From Cristatella mucedo (lineage: Eukaryota; Bryozoa; Phylactolaemata; Cristatellidae), in assembly GCA_009760855.2 (NCBI GenBank), contig WPIO01000031.1:2793001-2857000 (forward strand): a stretch of DNA of 64,000 bases. Direction: 5' to 3'. The notes under the pieces were generated by a model. It saw only the letters and a program-made list of their open reading frames with translations. It made no database searches and had not been told where the DNA came from. Shown piece after piece: positions 1 through 12,454 of the stretch; position 1 is the stretch's first letter; every line of letters begins with the position of its first letter. The translations under genes and the position numbers were made by a program.

Positions 1-105
1 GTCAACTAGTGATATGCTGGCAGAACCGATTGTGAGGGTTAGCCTTTCCAATTACTGCATCAAGCTTGGTTTGCCAAATACTGGGAAGTTAGTGTTTACA
101 TATAC
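1..105 (-). mobile_element. LINE family 1 (CR1/L2-like) RT fragment
   Basis: Matches, on the minus strand, the stretch of the family 1 RT frame just after the YADD motif (GATATGCTGG, TTAGCCTTTCCA, GGTTTGCCAA) as found at 14200-14290. It is cut by the window edge and degraded. Confidence 0.7.
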
Positions 106-1190
106 AATCGCGTAGTGGGGCTGCTAAGCTAAGTACGCCTTGTGCATGGCGGCGAGGAGCTGGAGCTTGAAATCAAATGTTCCGGTTTTAGGTTGATGAT
201 AGACATTTTTAAAATTATTCTATGCCTTGCTTACATAGAAGCTTTACATCACTTTTGAATGGCTCATGTGGGAAATTATAAGCTTCAAATATTCCGGTCT
301 TTATCGGAGTACATATAAATGCCAAATTTAGAAAATTCTACAAAGCTTCTAGCTTGGCATAACTCGCGAAATCACAACTATAGCACGTGCAACCTCTAGA
401 CCTATTCTCCAAGTAGTGAAATGCCTTAGGTTGACAAAGAATAATTTGATAGAATGAAGTTAGTTCATTTTCATACTTTCCATGCAACTTAAGTAAGACA
501 GTCACCATGTTAAATAATGTGATGGTGGTAAGAACCTGTGACAAAATAGGTGGTTTTGACTCTAAATTTAATTTAAACTAATTTTTGTCTATTTTTGCTT
601 ATTAGTCAAATTTCGTGGTCACAACCAAAATTTTGAGCATGTATGTTTATTGCAGTTCCATGGAAACGAATACATATTCATTGATTTTCTGAGTCTCCAA
701 ATTAGCTACACGGCTAGCATAATATCGTGTATCTGTTCCAAGCTTTAAGGATATATTTGAGATGCTGGTACTGTATAAAAATCTTTATTTAAATAAATAG
801 TTGCAAAATATTCCAGCGACCCTGTGTTAAGTAGGACTAACTGAGGTCCCTTTTGAATTAAAAGCTGTATTCGCTTTGCCCTCCCCAATATGTTTAGAAA
901 ACAGTTTCTATAGAGGCTCCGGCGTGGGACATTGCCCAACCCAGAAAAAACATCACGTATGTTTCTTGAAACTGCACACCGCGGTGTGAATTTAAATTTG
1001 CAGTATTTCTCGCATGCAAAATCAAAGCGGTGGCCTTTCTGAATTAGTATCGGAATGGCATGCACTTGAACATTAATCATGGTGGCTGCCATAGTTGTAG
1101 TGAACTGGTGAAGTTCACACTGTAATCAGCAGAATACATTTATCTATTACCATTTTCTACGTCAGTATGATGTAGTCTGTCACAGTAGAA
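106..1190. other. No recognisable gene
   Basis: AT-rich intergenic sequence. A 115-codon minus-strand frame (745-1092) has no recognisable motif and unremarkable codon use, so I do not call it. Confidence 0.5.
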
Positions 1191-1192
1191 TG

Positions 1193-1350
1193 TTACCTTC
1201 TGATTGTAGCTCAAGAGTAAAGATGCTAACAGCTGCTGACAAGATTTTGGGTTCGAGTCATAAAGCTAGCACTAAATCTTTGTCCACTGCAAGCAGGCGA
1301 AAGCCGCTAAGGTTCTTCTGCTGCTATATATGTTATACCTTTGAATCAGC
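1193..1350 (+). mobile_element. SINE B (tRNA-derived)
   Basis: A tRNA-like head TGTAGCTCAAGAGTAAAGAT, a B box GGGTTCGAGTC, then the SINE B body (AGCCGCTAAGGTTCTTCTGC, ...GAATCAGCC). It lines up with copies at 8868 and 52335. Confidence 0.65.
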
Positions 1351-3922
1351 CGCCCGCTGTTCTAATCTACACTCGCAGAGCTTGGATCGAGCAATGGCTT
1401 ATGGCAACGTCATTTCCATGACAGGTGTGAAGCCCCGACCAACGGCAGTGGATTGTAAGACGGCAGCTCGGCAGCTGATAACCTTCGGGCTTTGAGGAAA
1501 TGTCCGTGTCATCAGCGGAGCCCCACAGGATGAGTACGTGCTTCAGTAGCTCATATATTTGTCGTATGTCGCCAGACAAAAGTAATTATAGTGCATCTGC
1601 TTAGCCAACCACTCGAAGGCACTCAAGCTTTTGCTACAGCCGCTCTGCTTTGCCTTTAGAAAATGACACAAGATTTCTGGTTTCTGTAAGATTGAGCGTG
1701 GCGGCATTATCGGTAGATAAGAGCTGGATTCGCTGGGTATATGAAAAGAGAGAAGCAAAGGGTGAAAAGATGAGACGCAGGTGCCACTTCTTGAGCCAGT
1801 GGCGCTGACGCCGACGTAACGCCACCAGGAGTCGTCGAACGAGTCACCTCTTAAGGCAAGTATTCCGTTTCTCTGCGCCTGAGAAGCAGTAAGGAGTATC
1901 CACGGCCTTCAGCTTTAAAGCAAGCGGGTCTCGAGAGCGGATCTTTACAATCGCTGTTGTCTGAATCAGTCGGTCGTTGCAGCTCTTCTTCACAGCGATG
2001 GTGACGTTAAGAATTCCCCCCTGCCCACCCAGTCGGTGCATGCTGTATGGTTAAAGGCAGATGCAGGTCGCGGTGTAGCGACTGCTGCGAGCTTGAAGGG
2101 ATCAGTATTATGGCAAGCAAATCACGCACCGTTCGATGGTTCGCTTTGACTAGCAGAGTGGGCCCAATTGAAAAACTTCCATATTTTGATAACATATGTT
2201 TTAATATGTGCTGCTGTGCTGTATTCACCGGTTTTTAAATAACTGCTGATTAACTGCAGACTTTAAATTCGCAGCCAGTTTGTATTTTGGATGAATATGG
2301 ATTACGATCTTAATAAAAAAAATCTAAATAGAATATGGTATCGTCGCCAACAAAAACGTACCAGAGAGACCCGGAGGAACCGAAAGTAGGGCGAGTTTGC
2401 TTAGCTGAAGCCGTTTTTCAGTCGCATGAACAAAACAATGCCCGAAAGACAGAGAAAAAACTGAAGCACTACGAATTCCCGAGTCACTTGTATCTCTGTC
2501 GTGCTCGACGGCTGAAATCTAGTTGCTTAATCATTAAGATTTCCTCAGACTCTATGGAATCTAGTAACACATTATGCACAAGAGCCAATCTTCACCATTT
2601 CATCAAAAATGAAGGCAGCCGTTAAAAGTAGCCTATTCATACTGTGCTAGGTAGCTCTGTGTCACGTGGGTAGGCAACACTGGAGATCTAGATGGCTGAA
2701 GAGCTGTCCAGCAGGGATCCACGGTAGCTGGACAATTAATACCGTCCTCACGTAAGTGCTCGGAAGTTGACGGCTCAAGCCGGCTGATGTTACATCATTG
2801 AGAGCCCGATGCACGCCACGAACCACAGAATACGCAAATTACTGAAAGCTGTTGGACCATTTACGATAGTCAAGTCTGTGGCTACGACGTAGTCACTCGG
2901 TGGTAGTAGAGGCTTACTAATTGGCAGTTTCTGACAGTCCACGACTGGATCTTGAGACCGGAAGCTCCGAGTCATGGCAACCTGACACTCTTTTATTTTG
3001 ACCGGAATCCCAAAGAATGAAGATTAGTCTCGCAGTGTCATTTTAATCCTTAATTAAAGGCTTAGAGAAGTCTGATGGCCTTGACTTCCTATTATGTGAA
3101 AAAATAGCACTAATATAAACCTACTCGTATAGAAGATATTTAACTGTTTATCCTTCTTTCAGCTTTAAAATTATCTTCGAAATTGATGGAAGTTTGAGTA
3201 ACACTCATTATTTCTTGACTTCTTGTAGCGGCAGCGTGCTAAATCGGTGCGATCATGACTGATTCATTACTGGCGATCGTCGTATAAGGGCTATGGCGGC
3301 TGTGTGATAATCTATGGCCTGGTTGCACATTTTCCGCAGCCATGCAATAGGCCGGCTCTGACGGTTGACTTGAGCTGTGCTCTAGCATTTGAGTCGTACG
3401 AGAGTTGTTCGGTGCTCAGCACGGCAAGGTTCTGGAAGCATTTACCTTTCGTAGCTGTTTAATAAACTTATGCACGAAACGGATATGGACTTTCCCAGCT
3501 AAAGTATGCGCTCTCTTCGCAGCGTACTGCGGCATCCCACCAGTCACCGTAGCTGCACGTATCGGCACCGCATCGACGTAATATGTTAGCTTTGGTTCCA
3601 GCATTAAGGGCTTCGCCGGTATTCGTTGGCCGGTGACATTGAAATAGCACTGTTACGAGCGCTGTGTTCACTTTGTTCTGTCTGAACGTGGAAGCCGCTT
3701 GATTGCACTTGCAGCACCGCTAGACTAGCCTGGGCGAAGCCTAATACATAACGAAACGATACTCTGGGTCACCCGAAGAGCACGTAAACGTCGAGCGTAA
3801 GATCCTATCCGTAAACTGGTAGCAGTAAGGCAGTGATCCCTTCCTAAGGCCGGAAAAAGCAAGAACTAAAGTTGAATTCCTAACTGAAGCTTGAAGAGTT
3901 ATCCATATCATACATATTCATA
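1351..3922. other. No recognisable gene
   Basis: Intergenic sequence with short open frames only. I found no family resemblance and no splice-supported exon. Confidence 0.5.
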
Positions 3923-4325
3923 ATATTGTAGCGCCCTGCTGGCTTTGGCTGAATTTTAGCGCGAACAAGAGCTGTTCGGCGGCGGGCTAGAGCCCCTTTG
4001 TCCTGGAGCAGTGAGCCAGAGAGGAGCGTCAGTGCGGTTAGAGAGGAAGCGCTTAGGAGCAGGCCAGGAAGCTCGGAGACGAGCAGCGGCGATTCGGCCT
4101 TTAGAATTGGTCCGATACTCGCGGAAGCTGCTGATAGATATTGGCTGGCCTGTCAACCCCCGCCTTCCCTCTTCCCAAGAAAGAAGCGTCTGGAACCCAT
4201 TCGCCATTCAAGCTGGACGGAGGTGCCCTGCCAGTGGCCTGGGAACGGTAGTCATTCCTTTCCGTAATGGGCCAAGGTGTCCGGGCCCAATACCACTAAG
4301 CTCTTGCCCCATTGTCTCAGCCAAG

Positions 4326-4332
4326 TATTTAA
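4326..4332 (+). promoter_or_regulatory. TATA-like box of the solo LTR
   Basis: TATTTAA, 400 bases into the LTR and followed by a GC-rich initiator region. Its place fits a retrotransposon U3 promoter. Confidence 0.5.
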
Positions 4333-4660
4333 GAGTCGAGCGACGCTCGCTCTGGGTCTTTTGCCTCGTGTCTTTTGTCTTTGGTCCGGCTCTGCGCCTC
4401 GACGCCGTCGGGCACTCGTTTCTCTAAAAGCGAGGGAGGAGGGCGGGCTGTCCGCCGACGATGGACGGAACAAGGCGAGACAGCGCTAGGAGGATTCGGT
4501 GGAACCCCACCGAATACGGTCGTATCGCGCCCGAGCTGGCATTTTGTGTGTTCTTTCGTGTTTTGTGTTTCTTTTGTGTCGTGTGTGTGCGCGCTAGCAC
4601 GTGCTCTCGGCATAGGGATTTGCCGGCGCGAGCTAGGCGTAGTTGGCGTGTGTGGAGCTC

Positions 4661-5000
4661 TAGTTCACCGGGTAGGGTTTAGGCTCCGGGTCGCGCTTCA
4701 GTGTGGAGAATTATTTCTTCCGCAGGAGTGCTTGAGTCGGCGTGTGTGGAGTATTCCGGTTGCACTGGTGGAAACCGAGTTCTAGTTCACCGGGTAGGGT
4801 TTAGACTCCGGTTCGCACTTCAGTGTGGAGAAGTACTCCCTCCGCTCGAGTGTTTAAGTGGCGTGTTTGGGGTATTCCCTCGGCACAGGTGGGAACGGAT
4901 TGCTAGTTCACCGGTTAGGGTTTAGGGTCCGGGTCGCGCTTAGTGTAGAGGAGTATTCCCTCCGCAAGAGTGTTGAACATGCGAGGAGTGTGGAGATAAA
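4661..5000 (+). repeat. Tandem repeat, about 121-bp unit, 2.8 copies, inside the LTR
   Basis: Units begin TAGTTCACCGG at 4661, 4783 and 4904. Each carries TAGGGTTTAG, a CGGGTCGC-like box, AGTGTGGAGA and a CTCCGC.GAGTG box. The three units have diverged from each other. Part of a further unit (GGCGTGTGTGGAG) precedes the first at about 4644. Confidence 0.85.
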
Positions 5001-5036
5001 GCTGAACTAGACGCGCAGCGACTTTGTGCGCTTGCG

Positions 5037-5042
5037 AATAAA
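5037..5042 (+). terminator. Polyadenylation signal AATAAA of the solo LTR
   Basis: A canonical AATAAA followed by a TG-rich stretch (TTTGTGTGTCTCG) about 15 bases on, as expected for cleavage at the R/U5 border. Confidence 0.55.
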
Positions 5043-5263
5043 GTTCAGTAAAATCCCCAATTTGTGTGTCTCGCTTTCCAATTCACGCCGCGGACTCACG
5101 ACCCCCTTTAGTAACGGTAAGCAGGTCAGCGCCAGAAACGCTCGTTTCGTGGCGGCCAGCTTATTGCGCGGAGGCGCGCACCGAACGGCATTAGGCGATA
5201 GGCTACGCCGCTAGGTAAGCGGCAGGTCAAGCTTACCCCGCCGAGCCTTCGGCGTTACAATAT

Positions 5264-6048
5264 GCATCACGTTAATCAGAGTTAATCCATAATATACATC
5301 ACGTTGGCAGTCGTTGAGTGAACCAAACGAGGAAAAAGCCGCAGAATATACAATCCTGCTGAAATGAATTTTGGCAATTGTGGAAACAGAAGTAATTTTT
5401 GCCGACTTTAGGGATCCATATGCTGCTGCCTCTTTAGGTCAGAATGTGACCTGTGGTTCCGATTTATAACTAAGAAAATGGGTAGGCGCAGTTTTGAAAT
5501 CAATGAAAAAGATTATGATTCTGTTGGCTGAGGAATTTTTGGTTATCGGCTGACTATTAAATGTGTTTCTTTATAATCTTGCTTTTAAAACGGTGAGCCA
5601 CTGGAATGTAGTTAGCCATAAGACATAATAGAAACTATATACCAACTTACAACTACAGACTTGCATTAAAAATTGAGAGCTGCCTTAATTTCACGCAAAA
5701 TTTAAATTTTGATGCAGAATTAAATAATGGCTGAAGTTGCCTCTATTGAAATAAATCGATTTTGGCATCTTTTACCCATTACGTCCCATAGCAAGCTATC
5801 ACCTGTGGATCAGCAAATGACAGGAATGCTACAAGCAAGCCAACACACTTGCATTCAAAAAGGCACCTACGCCAACCATCTAATGTTTTGCTAAGGAGTC
5901 CTAGCATTTACGACTGAGATGAAAACATGCCGAACGCCGACTGGTATTCAACAGGCACAAACAAGCCCGCACACGGCTCATTGAAGAAAAATAACGAAAC
6001 GTGACTTCAGTTTTCTTTCTATTTAGGCCAATACTCTCACGTTAGCCG
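5264..6048. other. 3' flank of receptor gene 1
   Basis: AT-rich stretch downstream of the gene 1 stop codon. It should contain the 3' UTR. I saw no AATAAA on the minus strand, so the polyadenylation site cannot be placed. Confidence 0.4.
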
Positions 6049-7672
6049 TCAATGCCGGCTACTGGGCTGCAGCATGGTCGAGATAATAGACAGCGGAGTA
6101 AATACTGAGCAGCTAGATGCTCTAGCCACCCATAATTCCATTCGCCTTCGCAATTCAACTAACAATTCTCGCTTGCAAACGAATACAGCGAACACAAATA
6201 CGCCCTGCAGAGCGCTGAGATGGGAGAAGGTGCAATACAGAGCCTCGGAATTCGTTGCAGATGCCAGGACGGCAAATATCCATAAGATGCCCATTGAAAA
6301 GATGAGCTTAAAGCTCAGCCACAGTTTCTCGTGGTGAACACTTCGGACAGCTTTCGTTTGCCGTGCTATAATCGCCAGTTTGACGATCATGAAACAGTAC
6401 ACACAAATGTCAACAGTAAGGAAAATGCTCAGCGGTGCCAAGAACAGCACTTGATTTCCGAGCCTGGTGCTGATGAAGCACTGAGGCAGACCGTAGCCGG
6501 GCCTGAAGGTCAACGTGAGTGAGTCAGCCGCTAATCCTAATCCGATGCACACTAGCGGCACCCCCCAAGCCAAAGTGTAGTGGATTATCCGTCTGACACG
6601 AGTCACGCCTTCGGACACTCGAAACGATAGTGCCTGAGCTATCTCTACTGAATATAAGGCGGTCCAGGCGAAAGCCGCTATTAGAAAGTAGTGAATCAGC
6701 ACTGCAAGAGCTAAGCATGCCGTTGATGAATCGCCTGCAAGAGGACGAACGAGAAAAAACAAAAAACCTAAGAAGAAAGAAATTGACTGGTTTAGCACCA
6801 TTTCTCCAGGAAAGCGTCTTAACTTCCTCAGCAACAAAAAAGCTATGAAAAACAGACAGAGGCTAATCTGTGACAAACAGAGTGCGATGGCTGACACGTA
6901 ATCTGGAACGACTGAGCATCCTGTAGCAGCAATAGAATCAGTAACTAGGCATGCCAATGCGGTATCTCCTTGAACCGAATACATTGGGTAGTCGTACTGA
7001 CGAAGCTCGGTTCCCACCTGAGCAAAAAGGGAGCCATTTACAATCGAAAAGTTTGCGTAGTGCTCGACTACACAGCTGAAACATAGTGCTGTCGTATCGT
7101 TCACTAATAGCATGAGAGTGTTGTTAAGAAAAGTTGAGTTTCGTACCTCAATCCCTACTGCAGCACTTTGACGTTCTGCAAAAATACACTGGTGGGTTCC
7201 ATTGATTGGGCGGCAGCTTCTGCTCACATGCTCCATGCCCTGTGGACATGCAGCCGAGCATCCTGCAGCTCCGGAGCCATCTTTCGTACATGCTTTTAAA
7301 CTCTGACAGAGCTCGGAGAATGTCCATCCGCCTCTGGACTGCTGCTCCCCAATAGAGTCAACACAACTTTTAGAATTTGTGGTAAGGAGAATAGAGAAGC
7401 TTAAAGAAGGGGGCAGGGGGCCCACTTCATATGCTTTAGGCTGACAAGCCAATGCCGAAGTATCTGACATTTCATTACACAGGGCACAGTCGATGTTCCT
7501 GTATGAAGATTCGCCAGTGTCATACACATAAGCAGCAGGCCCGTTGGTGCATGCGATTTCCCGAGTCAGCCCAACCAATCCAGCCGCTGGGCAGCGACTG
7601 GTCATGCCTCCAATGCAGTTTCTTGGGCGAACAGCCGTTGTTGGTGGTTCAAAACTTAAAGAGCAGGCGTTG
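6049..7672 (-). CDS. Receptor gene 1, exon 3: cysteine-rich ectodomain and 7TM (Methuselah/secretin-like GPCR)
   Basis: Last coding exon: 541 codons including the stop, after an acceptor TTGCAG at 7678-7673. The full protein from three exons is 794 residues; exon 3 supplies 255-794. Residues about 255-510 are extracellular: a second YRNIDCALCN module (about 311-320), many cysteines and several N-x-S/T sequons. Seven hydrophobic helices lie at about 512-755. Helix 2 is led by LRRFPGEMVLNQS, helix 3 contains HYFLIAAFAWTALYSVEIA, helix 5 ends VKLAIIARQT, and helix 7 is followed by FVCKRELLVELRRRM. This layout is typical of family B/Methuselah-like receptors, which sense peptides or proteins at the cell surface and signal through G proteins. 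No GPS cleavage motif (HxS/T) is visible before helix 1, so a classic self-cleaving adhesion GPCR is less likely. The tail of about 35 residues is short. Confidence 0.9.
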
Positions 7673-8231
7673 CTGCAACACGATGATCATATACTAGTAT
7701 TATAATCACGTGGACTTTGACCTTTAGCAAATATAAAAATTTAAAAGCCTAATACACAACTTATTAACTAATGTGAGGGGCAGCAGGGTGGTGCGATGGT
7801 TTTCTTATAACAGTGTTTCTAGAACAAAACCCTTGGCTTTCGACGATGCATGCATTAACATATTCGTCAGTAGGGGTTGTGCCATCTCTAGGTCGACACT
7901 GTGTAATGGCAGTTCAAAACGTTAGCATGCGATAAGTCTCAATCTTAATCTTAGCATCAGCTAATATAAGAACAACAGATTGATCGAAATGGGCAAGCGG
8001 ATGTACTTGATCGGTTTCTTCTCGGTCGTGCTTCGGCCTAGATTCAATTTTTCATATACATGCTACCGAGACTGGGCGCTGTTCCCATGAATGCTGGCGC
8101 CTAACGAAGTCCGATGAAACCCGGTATGGATGTCCTCCTTGTCAAAGACCAAGGGAAGATCAACGGAAGCCAGGATCAAACGACCAATCATAGCTACCAT
8201 CGAGGGAAATACGTTCTCCATTGCTTCTAAA

Positions 8232-8500
<269 letters not shown>

Positions 8501-8642
8501 TATTTCAGTATGGCAGACCGTATAGAAGGCAAGATCGTCAAAACATTCCCCGAGAGTCCTCATTTAAAGAAAACTACTTAAACGATATGTTTATACCTAC
8601 CTATCAGCCTCAAGCTAAACGTGGTTAATTGGACAGTGGTTA

Positions 8643-8701
8643 AAAAAGTGCTTAGATAGAGTTTAGATCTCTGAAGGTGCTTGATATACATATACATGTA
8701 A

Positions 8702-8702
<1 letters not shown>
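8643..8702 (+). mobile_element. SINE A/LINE family 1 tail fragment
   Basis: GTGCTTAGATAGAGTTTAGA, TCTCTGAAGGTGCTTGATATA: the hairpin tail without the body, leading into (TA)n(TG)n. Confidence 0.6.
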
Positions 8703-8766
<64 letters not shown>

Positions 8767-8850
8767 TGTGTCTGTGTCTGTGTGTGTCTGTGTGTGTCTG
8801 TGTGTGTGTGTGTGAGCGAGCGCTCGTGTGTGAGTGAGTCAATGCGTGTG
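8703..8850 (+). repeat. (TA)n(TG)n microsatellite with TCTG interruptions
   Basis: Begins as TATATA, becomes TGTGTG at 8715 and decays into TCTG-interrupted TG and GAGCGAGCG after 8765. Confidence 0.95.
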
Positions 8851-8867
8851 TGTGTACATTGAGCCAA

Positions 8868-9040
8868 GACGGCATACTAGGCAAGGTGGTTGCTTTTCAC
8901 GACCTTGGTTCCAGGTCGTGGGTTCGAATTCTGCAGTGGGTGATTCCATATTGCCACTGCAATCTGTGTTGATAGCCGTAAAGACTCTTCTGTCGCTATA
9001 CAAAAGAGGCTGTTAAATCAGCTAGCCTTCTTTAATATAT
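8868..9040 (+). mobile_element. SINE B (tRNA-derived), best-preserved copy
   Basis: A tRNA-like head (GGCAAGGTGGTTGC), a good B box (GTGGGTTCGAATTCTGC), then the family body: GGTGATTCCATATTGCC, GATAGCCGTAAAGACTCTTC, GGCTGTTAAATCAGCTAGCC. It ends in an A/T-rich tail with (TA)n. RNA polymerase III would read it from the internal A and B boxes. Confidence 0.75.
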
Positions 9041-9570
9041 ATATGCTTGTGTGTGTGTTGGTGTGTCTGTGTGTGTGTGAGTTATTTGTCCTCTTACTAT
9101 TTTGCCTGCTTATCACTAGCACGTTACTGTAAATGCTATTGAGCTTGTAAATCCCACGACAGGTTTAGCTACATATACAAAGCCACAACCTAATTTATCA
9201 GTATCACCATTCAAGAAATGTCATCCTAATTCAGGAGGCAGGCCAGTAGATCAAAACTGCGATTGATTATTTTGGGAGATGAGTTTCTACAGTGATTTTC
9301 GATATTTGGAGGATAGCTGGCGTGCCTTGCAGCTCTTTTATGAGAGGGGCAGACACCAAATTAGACAGCAGATAGTAAAATGCAACCATATGGTGGGAGA
9401 GCAAATTTTTGCGTAGCTCCGCGGCACAGGTGCTGCAGTAATAGCTTCAGAGAATAAAATGGTCTTAACAAAATTGAGGATGTCGGATACAAAGAACACA
9501 GAAGCTTTGCTGAGTCCGAACAGCAACTTCCATGTTGAATTTAGCAAGCAAATCACTATCGAGCTTGTAC

Positions 9571-9823
9571 CTGATATAATCTAGAGCTGACTCTTTGATA
9601 TGCACGCTGGTCGTATTCTGAAGATCGATCGATGCAGACCTCGTAGTGGCTTCAATAGGCTGACTTTGAGATCCGCCCGAGGAGCTGGAGGAGCTGCCTG
9701 GACACGTGTAGCGCCACAGCCACGTAACGAGCTGATTCGTTGGCTTGTTCCAACACGTTGCACAGTAGATGTTCCTGTACGTGGTACCTGTGATTAGTTC
9801 CGTTACTGGTGTCGAAATCATGT
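9571..9823 (-). CDS. Receptor gene 1, exon 2: YRN-x-YCA-x-CW module
   Basis: Second coding exon. The acceptor TTGTTTAG precedes 9823 and the donor ATCAG|GTACAAG follows 9571. The 253 bases (2 + 83 codons + 2) join exon 1 as KA-D-MISTPVT, and exon 3 as YI-S-NACSL. The exon encodes an extracellular linker module, TPVTELITGTTYRNIYCATCW followed by TWLWRYTC and a long Ser-rich run. The same module starts exon 2 of gene 2 (TPVTDQDTGVTYRNAYCALCW). I do not recognise a named Pfam family, but this motif with its spaced CxxC-type cysteines is repeated within the receptor itself (exon 3). The open frame continues into the intron to 9465; homology and phase show that the extra residues are not coding. 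Confidence 0.83.
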
Positions 9824-10344
9824 CTAAACAATTCAAGAATCAGATACAGATATTGAGCTGACCAGTATGGCATGTAGCTAATACAACTCTAGCAAGTAAT
9901 CCGGTCAAATAAGCGTTCGCTTTGCTAATACAATCGTGTTCTTCGCTATCAGTTAGTCATGTCGCTTCAGATTTCTGCTCAGGCAGCGAATGCACAACAC
10001 TTTTTCTCACGTTAATACTGAATTATTTTAAAGCTGACCAGCAATTTCAAAGTATAGACCTGCGTATAATTTTTCCATAAGGATGGATTAAGATGTAACT
10101 TGTTTCTAAACAAACTCTTGAGACCAGCCGTCTTCATTAACAGTCTTCTCTGCATAATTTGATTTGAAGTTGCATGATTCTGCGTGCTAAAATTTAACGT
10201 AACTGAAAAAATTTTCCGCGATGCTAGGACAGAGTAATTTATCACAACAGAGGATGCCTCCAAACACAGCAGAAGTGCATTGCAGTTAGTTTTTAAGCTA
10301 ATCTTTGAAGTATCATTTATCAGTTGAAATTCATCATTTCTGGC

Positions 10345-10505
10345 CTAACTGGACTCAGACTTGACTATGGAGCTGGTGCGGTTGTCTAATGATCACTAAA
10401 GATCACTTTTGAACAGGACATCTAGATTCCGTGCAGATTAAACAGAAGATATGTTGGGGAACCAACTTTGAGTGTTAGATTATTCAATTTCTGAAATAGC
10501 AGGCG
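10345..10505 (-). mobile_element. LINE family 1 RT fragment
   Basis: GACTTGACTATGGAGCTGG, GATATGTTGGGGAACC and the frame that follows correspond to 14120-14250 on the minus strand. Heavily decayed, inside gene 1 intron 1. Confidence 0.6.
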
Positions 10506-10784
10506 GCTCCCTAAATCACACAGAGTGAATTCCTGTCTGAAATCAATTTTAAATACCCATCATAAAATGCTCAAAATCAAATTTATATCTCGAAGTGCTA
10601 GGGAAGAATATCTGATATGAACGACCCACACTGATCAAATGTATGGTGCCACTGGTTTAATACTGGTTAGAGCAGCGCTTTTCGTGTGAACTATAGCACA
10701 AATTTGTGTGTTTAGCATGCACATACCCAACGACATCTGCTCTACTGCTGCTGACTGTGGAGCATCATTATCACCCGTCCTGAG

Positions 10785-11000
10785 CTGTTAGCTCCATGCT
10801 ACTCACTATGTCAGCTGCCTTCCTGACTCAGCTATGTTTCTCAATTTTACTTTGCTGCACGAGATGAAGTCGGTTCGCTGCCGTATGCGTACCGAATGCC
10901 GCCTATACTTACGAGTACGCTACAGAAAACTCTCCTACGTTGCATCCACTAGCCTTTGGCTTTGAGGAGCTACAGAATGAGATATTCGAGAAACCTTACA
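10785..11000 (+). mobile_element. LINE family 2 3' end
   Basis: GCTGCACGAGATGAAGTCGG, ATGCGTACCGAATGCC, AACTCTCCTACG and GGCTTTGAGGAGCTACAGA match the family 2 C-terminus and 3' UTR as seen (reversed) at 42170-42300. Confidence 0.65.
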
Positions 11001-12454
11001 AAACTAGTGGTTGGGAATCGTAAAAATAAGATTGACTAAGCAAACTGTTTAGCAGCTCACAACAATGGAAGTATTCGAAAACTTACACATAAATGTCATA
11101 GGTGATGCTGACATAGGTGATTCCTTTTAGCATTGCGAAAATATTGGGTTGCGTTCGGGAATGTAAATATCTCATAAAACCGTTTCCACAACACCTATTC
11201 GCCAATGACGTGCAATTTTTCTGAGACGTGAGGATTTCAAATAATGGAAAACCTAGGAACGATCAAGCCAATTGGCTTACGACCAATCTTTTACACAATT
11301 TTGCTTCTGAATAGAGCCGAAACGTGACCAGGCAAGGCGGCAGTTCGATCAGGGTTCAGAACATGAAACATATCATGCTCTAGTGTTATTTCACTGTATC
11401 TCACTTTCTTATGATGTGAGGAGAGTCATAATACTCTGGGTATTAGACAAGGGGAAAGGCACTCAAACTTCAAGTCTAAGGTCGTGTGCTTGCGTCTTCC
11501 AGAACGCAATTCTCCAGTAGCCATTATAAATAAAGGTTTTAACCGCTACGTCTCGGTAGGGGTGTGGCTAGTGAACCACTTCTCCATCCAGTGCCATGTC
11601 AGGGTACCGCAGATTATCGCAAACTCTGGGGCTTCCATCCCAGTCTTGAATCCCTATGACTGTTTATAACCTTGGACTATACAACTGACCACGGCAGTGT
11701 TGTTATATCAAAAAGATCTAGTCACCGTAGATTTCCGCGTTGAGAGCACCATAACAGAACCTGAATACCTTAAGTAATAAACCAATAGGCCAGTAAGGGA
11801 AGTGTTGCAGTCTCATCATCGCATGCAACAAAATATTTCAGCTCTCAGCTCTTTGACGACCTTCAGTCATTTTGTATTTCCGAATTGTAAAGCCACAAAC
11901 TAGGGGAGTAGTCGACTGTGGTGGACTTACATAAAGTCAAGATTGGTCTCTACGTTTCTTTAAGCCGAATCATGCAAAACATGTCGCTTATGCTATTTCT
12001 GTACAATGGTTATGATTTGGAGAAAGTGGACCTGGGTCATAAAAACCAAGGATTGAGTATTGAGATTCCATAAATATAGCCACCAGCTACCAGCGATACC
12101 ACAGACAAAATCAGTGCTTTTTTCCAGAAGAGAAGTTAAGTTAAGCAGAATTTTAGCTTCTGTGAGACTAAGCGAACGGATCGGTGATTCACACGATCCG
12201 ATGCTGTAAACTCTCTAGCTAATGGGAACCACAGGTACAGATTTTCGCACAAGAAGCAGATCAACTGAAAGCTTCATAACCATGCGAAAAGTCACACTAA
12301 GCAAGCACGGGCTAGTCTGACGCGTTATATTCGGGGCACCGCAAGATAGCACTAGCCCATATAAGTGCCACTTTAAAGTTCATTACTCTGCCACATGGCA
12401 CCAGTGGAAGGCAAGCAGCAAAGCATGCTTGCCGTCACCACACAAGTGACTCAC

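Larger units (their letters stand above)
3927..5259 (+). mobile_element. Solo LTR of an LTR retrotransposon (1333 bp)
   Basis: The segment begins TGTAGCGCC and ends GGCGTTACA, which are inverted complements at 8 of 9 positions and show the TG...CA ends of LTRs. It is flanked by a 4-base duplication ATAT (3923-3926 and 5260-5263). Inside are a TATA-like box at 4326 and an AATAAA at 5037, in the order expected for U3-R-U5. It is GC-rich compared with its flanks. No gag, pol or primer-binding site follows, so it is a solo LTR left by recombination between two LTRs. A Gypsy-type origin fits the 4-base duplication but is inference. Orientation is set by the TATA and polyadenylation signals. Confidence 0.78.
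9824..12454 (-). other. Receptor gene 1, intron 1 (phase 1)
   Basis: Intron of 2631 bases between the SMB exon and the YRN-module exon. It holds a minus-strand LINE family 1 fragment (about 10345-10500) and a plus-strand 3' end of LINE family 2 (about 10785-11000). From 11000 to 12454 I see only unique AT-rich sequence without a credible exon. Confidence 0.8.

Noticed and set aside
4661..5000. Telomere-like array because of TAGGGTTTAG words
   Set aside because: The word occurs once per 121-base unit inside an LTR, not as a hexamer array.
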